A stretch of DNA of 64,000 nucleotides from Isoperla grammatica (taxonomy: Eukaryota; Arthropoda; Insecta; Plecoptera; Perlodidae): the NCBI GenBank assembly GCA_945910005.1, contig OX246747.1, positions 32,239,009 through 32,303,008 on the forward strand. Direction: 5' to 3'. Below are positions 57,321 through 64,000 of the stretch, piece by piece. The first letter of the stretch is position 1. The number at the start of each line of letters is the position of its first letter. The notes below the pieces were generated by a model, which was given only the letters and a program-made list of their open reading frames with translations, had not been told where the DNA came from and ran no database searches. The translations under genes and the position numbers were made by a program.

Positions 57321-60300
57321 CAATGGCAGGTTATACCAAACCATCCTATGCCAGCTAGTTCTCACCTATGGCAAGTTAGCAAACCATCATATGCCAGCTA
57401 GTTCGCATCAATGGCAGGTTAGCAAACCATCCTATGCCAGAGTTCTCACCAAGGGCAGGTTAGCAAACCATCCTATGCCAGCTAGTTCTCAACAATGGCA
57501 GGTTAGCAAACCATCCTATCCCAGCTAGTTCTCAACAATGGCAAGTTAGCAAACCATCCTATGCCAGCTAGTTCTCATCAATGGCAGGTTAGCAAACCAT
57601 CCTTTGCCAGCTAGTTCTCATCAATGGCAGGTTAGCAAACCATCCTTTGCCAGCTAGTTGTCACCAATGGCAAGTTAAAAAACCATCCTATGCCAGCTAG
57701 TTCTCGTCAATGGCAGGTTTGCAAACCATCCTATGCCAGCTACTTCTCATCAATGGTAAGTAAGCAAACCATTTTATGCCAGCTGGTTCTCAACAATGGC
57801 AGGTAAGCAAACCATCCTATACAAGCTAGTTCTCACAAATGGCAGGTTAGCAAACCATCCTATGCCGGCTAGTTGTCATCAATGGCAGGTTAGCAAACCA
57901 TTCTATGCCAGCTAGTTCTCATCGAAGGCAGGCTAGCAAACCATCCTATGCCAGCTAGTTCTCACCAATGGCAAATTAGCAAACCATCATATGCCAGCTA
58001 GTTCTCACCAATGGCAGGTTAGCAAACCATCTTATCCCAGCTAGTTCTCACCAATGGCAGGTTAGCAAACCATCCTATGCCAGCTAGTTCGCATCAATGG
58101 CAGGTTGGCAAACCATCCTATGCCAGCTAGTTCTCACCAATGGCAGGTTAGCAAACCATCCTATGCCAGCTAGTTCTCATCCAATGGCAAGTTAGCAAAC
58201 CATCCTATCCCAGCTAGTTCTCATCAATGGCAGGTTAGTAAACCATCCTATGTCAGCTACTTCTTATCAATGGTAAGTAAGCAAACCATCCTATGCCAGC
58301 TAGTTCTAATCAATGGCAGGTTAGCAAACCATCCTATACAAGCTAGTTCTCACAATTGGCAGGTTAGCAAACCATCCTATGCCGGCTAGTTGTCATCAAT
58401 GGCAGGTTAGCAAACCATCCTATGCCAGCTAGTTCTCACCAATGGCAGGTTAGCAAACCATCCTATGCCAGCTGGTTCTCATCAATGGCAGGTTAGCAAA
58501 CCATCCTATGCCAGCTAGTTCTCACAAATGGCAGGTAAGCAGACCATCCTATGCCAGCTAGTTCTCATCAATGGCAGGTTAGTAAACCATCCTATGTCAG
58601 CTACTTCTTATCAATGGTAAGTAAGCAAACCATCCTATGCCAGCTAGTTCTAATCAATGGCAGGTTAGCAAACCATCCTATACAAGCTAGTTCTCACAAT
58701 TGGCAGGTTAGCAAACCATCCTATGCCGGCTAGTTGTCATCAATGGCAGGTTAGCAAACCATCCTATGCCAGCTAGTTCTCACCAATGGCAGGTTAGCAA
58801 ACCATCCTATGCCAGCTGGTTCTCATCAATGGCAGGTTAGCAAACCATCCTATGCCAGCTAGTTCTCACAAATGGCAGATAAGCAGACCATCCTATGCCA
58901 GCTAGTTCTCACCAATGGCAGGTTAGCAAACCATCCTATGCCAGCTAGTTCTCACCAATGGCAGGTTAGCAAACCATCCTTTTCCAGCTAGTTCTCATCA
59001 ATAGTAGGTTAGCAAACCATCCTATGCTAGCTAGTTCTCATCAATGGCAGGTTAGCAAACCATCCTATGCCAGCTAGTTCTCACCAATGGTAAGTTAGTA
59101 AACCATCCTATGCCAGCTAGTTTTCACCAATGGCAGGTTAGCAAACCATCCTATGCCAGCTTGTTCTCATCAATTGCAGGTTAGCAAACCATCCTATGCC
59201 AGCTAGTTCTCACCAATGGCAGGTTAGCAAACCATCCTATGCCAGCTGGTTCTCATCAATGGCAGGTTAGCAAACCAGGTTTGCAAACCATCCTATACAA
59301 GCTAGTTCTCACAATTGGCAGGTTAGCAAACCATCCTATGCCGGCTAGTTGTCATCAATGGCAGGTTAGCAAACCATCCTATGCCAGCTAGTTCTCACCA
59401 ATGGCAGGTTAGCAAACCATCCTATGCCAGCTGGTTTTCATCAATGGCAGGTTAGCAAACCATCCTATGCCAGCTAGTTCTTACAAATGGCAGGTTAGCA
59501 AACCATCCTATGCCAGCTAGTTCACATCAATGGCAGGTTAGCAAACCATCCTATGCCAGCTAGTTCTCATCAATGGCAGGTTAGCAAACCATTCTATACA
59601 AGCTAGTTCTCACAATTGGCAGGTTAGCAAACCATCCTATGCCGGCTAGTTGTCATCAATGGCAGGTTAGCAAACCATCCTATGCCAGCTAGTTCTCACC
59701 AATGGCAGGTTAGCAAACCATCCTATGCCAGCTGGTTCTCATCAATGGCAGGTTAGCAAACCATCCTATGCCAGCTAGTTCTTACAAATGGCAGGTTAGC
59801 AAACCATCCTATGCCAGCTAGTTCTCACCAATGGCAGGTTAGCAAACCATCCTATGCCAGCTAGTTCTCATCAATGGCAGGATAGCAAACCATCCTATGC
59901 CAGCTAGTTCACATCAATGGCAGGTTAGCAAACCATCCTATGCCAGCTAGTTCTCATCAATGGCAGGTTGGCAAACCATCCTATGCCAGCTAGTTCTCAC
60001 AAATGGCAGGTTAGCAAACCATCCTATGCCAGCTAGTTCGCATCAATGGCAGGTTGGCAAACCATCCTATGCCAGCTTGTTCTCACAAATGGCAGGTAAG
60101 CAAACCATCCTATGCCAGCTAGTTCTCACCAATGGCAGGTTAGCAAACCATCCTTTTCCAGCTAGTTCTCATCAATGGCAGGTTAGCAAACCATCCTATG
60201 CCAGATAGTTCTCATCAATGGCAGGTTAGCAAACCATCCTATGCCAGCTAGTTCTTACCAATGGTAAGTTAGTAAGCCATCCTATGCCAGCTAGTTCTCA

Positions 60301-60453
60301 CCAATGGCAGGTTAGCAAACCATCCTATGCCAGCAAGTTCTCACCAATGGCAAGTTAGCAAACCATCCTATGCCAGCTATTTCTCACCAATGGTTTGTTA
60401 GCAAACCATCCTATGCCAGTTAGTTCTCACCAATGGCAGGTTAGCAAACCATC
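57321..60453 (+). repeat. 43-bp minisatellite, about 73 copies
   Basis: The consensus unit is CCATCCTATGCCAGCTAGTT, CTCACCAATGGCAGG and TTAGCAAA. Variants (CTTATCAATGGTAAGTAAGC, CTATACAAGCTAGT, GCCGGCTAGTTGTC) recur in fixed order at a 344-bp period (8 units), for example at 58234 and 58578. The array covers about 3.1 kb. Confidence 0.97.
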
Positions 60454-60871
60454 AAGAATCATCAACCTTAAAATAATGTTGTAAGTTAACTACCTATTAT
60501 AAGAACACAGATAAAAAATTAATTTTTATCTGTTTTAAGGCTATTCAGTACTTCTAGATCTACTGTTTAACTCTTGAATTTTGGTTTATGTAAAAATGTT
60601 GAGTTATCAACCCAGCGAATGGTATACAGAATGTATGTTATTTTTTAAATGCTTTTAATTTAATAAATTGTGCATCAAAACTATCTCTATTGTCTAAGCA
60701 TCCATCAGCTGTCTTTCTGTGGTACCGTGGCAAAGACGGTATCGGCGACCAGAAGCCCAGACCTCGTAGGAAACACTCACTCGCCTGTAACACTGCGTAC
60801 ATGTCATGTTATATGTTATCTCCACGTCCCCGGTCGTCCTTCTCTCCATAAGAAGCTGAAAAGGTGACTTT
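60454..60871. other. No gene supported
   Basis: A 69-codon minus-strand frame (60694-60903) has a CTQCYRRV cysteine pair but no context to make it a gene. Confidence 0.35.
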
Positions 60872-61090
60872 TCTAACAGGCTGCGATTCAGCCGATGTGT
60901 CACTGTGTTAATTTACTATATCCTTTGTAGCGGTTCATCTTTCTACCGCGGTACGTGGTATCTATACATTGGCTGTCAATTCCCATGGCTGTCTAATGCT
61001 AACCACCGTAACTGCCAGTGCATTGGTACTTGGGTAGTCTAGCTAGACTGTATTACGCCCAAGTCACCTACTGATGCTCGTAGTTCCTTC
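60872..61090 (+). repeat. Duplicated segment, right copy
   Basis: Partner of 55604-55940, shorter by about 120 bp. Confidence 0.85.
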
Positions 61091-61400
61091 AACCCAACTG
61101 TCCCCTCCCCTGCCGACTCAAGTACATCTGTACTTGGACAGTCTATGTAACGCCGCAAGTAATGTATAGCTGAAATATAAACACAAACACAATGACGAAG
61201 ACTTGTGATGCTCGTAGTTCCTTTAACCCAACTGTCCCCTCCCCCGCCGACTTAAGTACATCTGTACTTGGATAGTCTATGTAACGCCGCAAGTAATGTA
61301 TAAAGCTGAAAAATAAACAGAAATACTATGACGAAGACTTGTGATGCTCGTAGTTCCTTCAACACAACTGTCCCCTCTTGGGCAGTCTACCTAGACTGTA
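61073..61400 (+). repeat. About 135-bp tandem repeat, 2.5 copies
   Basis: Units start GATGCTCGTAGTTCCTT at 61073, 61207 and 61343. They contain CCAACTGTCCCCTCCC, AAGTACATCTGTACTTGGA and CGCCGCAAGTAATGTAT. The inner AAGTACATCTGTACTT is a short palindrome. Confidence 0.9.
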
Positions 61401-62560
61401 ATTACGCCACAAGTCACATAGTGATGCGTCTAACCACGTATCTAGGGTCACCGTGTAGGGTCGTACCATGTGAAGGGAAGGTCTGGAAGCCAGATGATCC
61501 TGTCTCAGCTGTAAACACCTGCGAACAATGCAGCAGACCATATTAAGTTACTGTTGACATACGTGTGACTTACTTATACAATGATACCAGCAGTGGTACT
61601 AGGAGATACCATGCGCAACAATGAGTAAATGCTCAAGACAGCTAACAGAACCTACCTAGGGGGGAAAGAGCTTTGGCAAGAACATTCTACCCAGCTAAAG
61701 CTCGAAACAACCTGCCGGTACATTGTATAAAGCGGTCACACCGTAGTTATGAGTTGTGTTTCCACTGTTTCCTACTAGAGTCCAGTGGCGTAGATACTCG
61801 ACGTTCTCGCAGACGATCTCGAAGTCGAACCCTCACTCACTGACCGCCTGCCAGACACCCCACCATTATAACGCATTTACTGTGGCGTTTGCAGCATTTG
61901 AATTAATTGATGCAAGGAATTTGTTACAAAACCGAGAAACGAATGAATCAAATACTGAAACGCGCTTCTTCAAGAAACGAGAAGGGTGCTGGTTGATGTC
62001 TTGTCACGATGTACCATTCCACTATACGGACATCATGGATTGGACTGCATGGATGGACTGCATCATACGTTGCAATATGAGATGTTCTAGGGCCTATGCG
62101 TTGAACTATGTGTTGAACTATGGTGATCTGTAAAGAAGAACGTTATACGCTTTTATTGTATGATCGCAATTAGAGATTTCATCGTCGTGTCGTCTCTGGG
62201 CTAAATTGAAAGCTGAAAATGGAGTATCCCACTCCCCCTCCGCCCCACACTCACACACATGAGGGCCGAAAATGTCCTCTCCCTCCACCCCCCCAGACAT
62301 GCACTGCTCCATTATACAAAACATGTTAAAAATTCACCTTGAAGCGTTGGGTTTGTAGGGTATCAGAATAGTTGAAGAGAAACAATAATAATAATAATAA
62401 TACAAAAATAAATTTAAAAGAAATAAAAATAAAAATAATATATATATAGCCCCCCCCCCCCCCCTCTGCATGTGTTCGCTACTCGATGATATCAATGATA
62501 CTTGTTAGTTTGCGTCTCTATCATTGCAGTAGAGTAGACAATGAGACAAAAAGAAGCCCA
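61401..62560. other. No gene convincingly supported
   Basis: The longest frame (61756-62133, 125 codons) has cysteines and no low complexity, but I recognise no domain or splice context. An AAT/AAAAT-rich stretch with a poly-C run lies at 62383-62464. Confidence 0.4.
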
Positions 62561-62562
62561 TG

Positions 62563-62648
62563 ATGTCTTATGTGGGATTCGAACCCACGTCCCTAGATGC
62601 GGTACACGCCAAGGATCTGCGCCCCAATCGCCAAGCTAAGCCATCACG
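62563..62648 (-). mobile_element. tRNA-like SINE head
   Basis: On the minus strand: GATGGCTTAGCTTGGCG (A-box-like), a long variable region and GTGGGTTCGAATCCCAC (B box inside a perfect T-arm), ending ATAAGACATCA. Acceptor pairing GATG.../...CATC is visible. It could be a Leu/Ser-type tRNA gene but looks more like a SINE head. Confidence 0.5.
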
Positions 62649-62935
62649 GTTAGCAACAGCTGTTCACGAAATATTAGGACTACCCCTCTCTCTCAAGGTT
62701 ATTTGATGAGTCAATTATCCTTGCTTCTCCCTTTTCCCCCACTACCCGTTATCTGGCGCGTGGATACTGTTTTGCCAGACAGGCAGGTAGCGTTACTCTT
62801 CCCCTCAAACCCCTGACCATACTCAACGGTCGACTGGCGGCCCAAGCAGCTGATACTCCCGTATCATGTGGCCGCTGACCTACTGACACACACAATACCT
62901 TCCCTCCTCCTCCAGACAAACCAAGGTAAACTACT

Positions 62936-63199
62936 GGGCCCGGATTCACAAGAGGTCCTAAGTCGTTCTTTGGTCTTATCTTTAAGACCGGCCTAACATT
63001 GAACCTCTTATAAAACCAGGAAAATATCTTAGAACATATTTTAAAAGATATTATTGGAATGTTCATTATGTCCTTATTCTCACCAGGAATTAGTATCTTT
63101 ACATGTGATCTGGGTCTGGTTTTACAAGATGTTCAAAGTTAGGCTGGTCTTAGAGATAAGACCACAATAAGACTTAGGACCTCTTGTGAATCCGGGCCC
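62936..63199. mobile_element. MITE with GGGCCCGGATTCACAAGAGG ends
   Basis: Both ends read GGGCCCGGATTCACAAGAGG then TCCTAAGTC inward. Inner arms GGTCTTATCTTTAAGACC and TTAGGCTGGTCTTAGAG also pair. It is 264 bp and shares its end type with 43757-44010. Confidence 0.9.
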
Positions 63200-63364
63200 T
63201 GGGTCTTAAAACATGACTAGGGACACTTCTTAGCAATCTATTATCACTCAACCACTGCATAAATGTGGTCAACTGTCTTACACAGCAGCCAATCAGGGCA
63301 TCGCATTCTCACTGAATGACGTGGCGTGTATGGCGCACGGAAAGATATTTCGCCAGGTGTACAC

Positions 63365-63430
63365 TCGTTCTATATAAACTGGGACACGGGGGACAACTAG
63401 TCACAACTAACAAGCAGCAATGAAACATGA
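63365..63430 (+). promoter_or_regulatory. Possible TATA promoter facing right
   Basis: TTCTATATAAACTGGG at about 63369 is a good TATA box. About 30 bp downstream is ACAACTAGTCACAACTAAC, a plausible start region, and AGCAATGAAAC at 63417 supplies an ATG. That frame stops after nine codons, so a gene would need a different start or an exon past the window. Confidence 0.3.
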
Positions 63431-63494
63431 AATTATATTCAGGATTTAAGTTTCATATTTTGGCAACGATACTGATCGAGACTAAATGAAGATA

Positions 63495-63550
63495 AAAGAA
63501 CAGACGGGATTCGAACCTGGTATGCACGGTCATCACGCCAACATGTGACC
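63495..63550 (-). repeat. tRNA-like fragment
   Basis: On the minus strand CCAGGTTCGAATCCCGTCTG contains a perfect B box. The 5' half does not form a tRNA. Likely SINE debris. Confidence 0.4.
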
Positions 63551-64000
63551 ATGTTCATAAAACATTTCAATGTAATTTGGATTAAATACATTCGTAGTAA
63601 ACACATTATTAGCTTTTTAGGCAACATTGAATATGCAACAATAAACTAATGTGTACAAATCTCCTGCGCTGGCTACACTAGTGAATGCCACAAAAATATT
63701 TAGGCCTACACCTACTTACATGGGTACAAAAGAACGATTCAGCCATTATTCAGCACTGACACCAACTTACACTAGTGTAAAGTGCGTTATAGTGTGCACG
63801 CGAACAAAGCTCATGATAATTAATTACCGGTACTCGTTGAAAGTTCCAAAATGTTTTTTAAAAAAATTTTGTAACTGTTAAAATGTATTTAACGTTATTT
63901 TTATTGGGTTGCTCGAAATTTGTGTGCAACAGTAGTTCTAACTAAATTGAATGTAAATTTACACAACCAGGTCTAGCCTTATCGTCGTATTTCAGACTAA
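63551..64000. other. No gene seen at the right edge
   Basis: AT-rich; a 76-codon frame at 63651-63881 has no recognised motif. Confidence 0.35.

Noticed and set aside
61756..62133. 125-codon frame as a real exon
   Set aside because: Cysteine pattern is not diagnostic and no acceptor/donor pair or homologous exon was seen; left as unannotated.

Overview
This is an AT-rich, repeat-dense stretch of an animal nuclear genome. Short exons are separated by kilobase introns with GT-AG borders. Non-LTR retrotransposons, tRNA- and 5S-rRNA-derived SINEs, many inverted-repeat DNA elements, long microsatellites and homopolymer C/G runs fill the rest. Nothing looks bacterial or viral. The best guess is a marine invertebrate bilaterian, but the sequence does not fix the phylum.

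One host protein-coding gene is convincing: a NIM1-type (NIM1K) serine/threonine kinase of the AMPK-related group, on the + strand. I join seven coding exons (36534-36594, 40010-40192, 43036-43147, 44077-44233, 47040-47148, 47752-47994, 48656-49446). Every junction keeps frame, and the total is 1656 nt including the stop, or 551 residues. The kinase core is complete (glycine loop, VAIK lysine, HRD, DFG, APE) and the protein ends in a CaaX-like CTIL. The first exon is less certain than the other six.

Layout. 1-7 kb: poly-C-led tandem repeats, a BglII-site tandem array, small inverted-repeat elements and a 155-163 bp tandem repeat. 7-14 kb: tRNA-derived SINEs, LINE 3' debris, palindromic MITEs, a fold-back element and a 1.3 kb 26-bp minisatellite. 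14-17 kb: a hAT-like element with a perfect 8-bp target duplication and CCCGAAAG-rich ends, then a 104-bp tandem array. 17-31 kb: a 5'-truncated LINE with an open reverse-transcriptase frame, 5S-derived SINEs, microsatellites and two further hAT-like elements. 31-36 kb: a core-domain SINE, repeat copies and duplications. 36.4-49.4 kb: the kinase gene, with an antisense LINE carrying an intact RNase H in intron 2 and a MITE nested in another repeat just before exon 4. 49.4-55.5 kb: mostly unrecognised AT-rich DNA. 55.6-61.4 kb: a cluster of four different tandem repeats bracketed by a duplicated segment, including about 3.1 kb of a 43-bp unit with a 344-bp higher-order period. 62.5-64 kb: tRNA-like SINE pieces, one more MITE and a possible TATA promoter facing the right edge.

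I do not see an operon, defence system or other multi-gene machine. The interest lies in the kinase gene and how repeats have shaped its introns, and in a set of mobile elements whose boundaries can be proved inside the window by target duplications and paralogous empty sites. All family names come from motifs read by eye; no database search was run.
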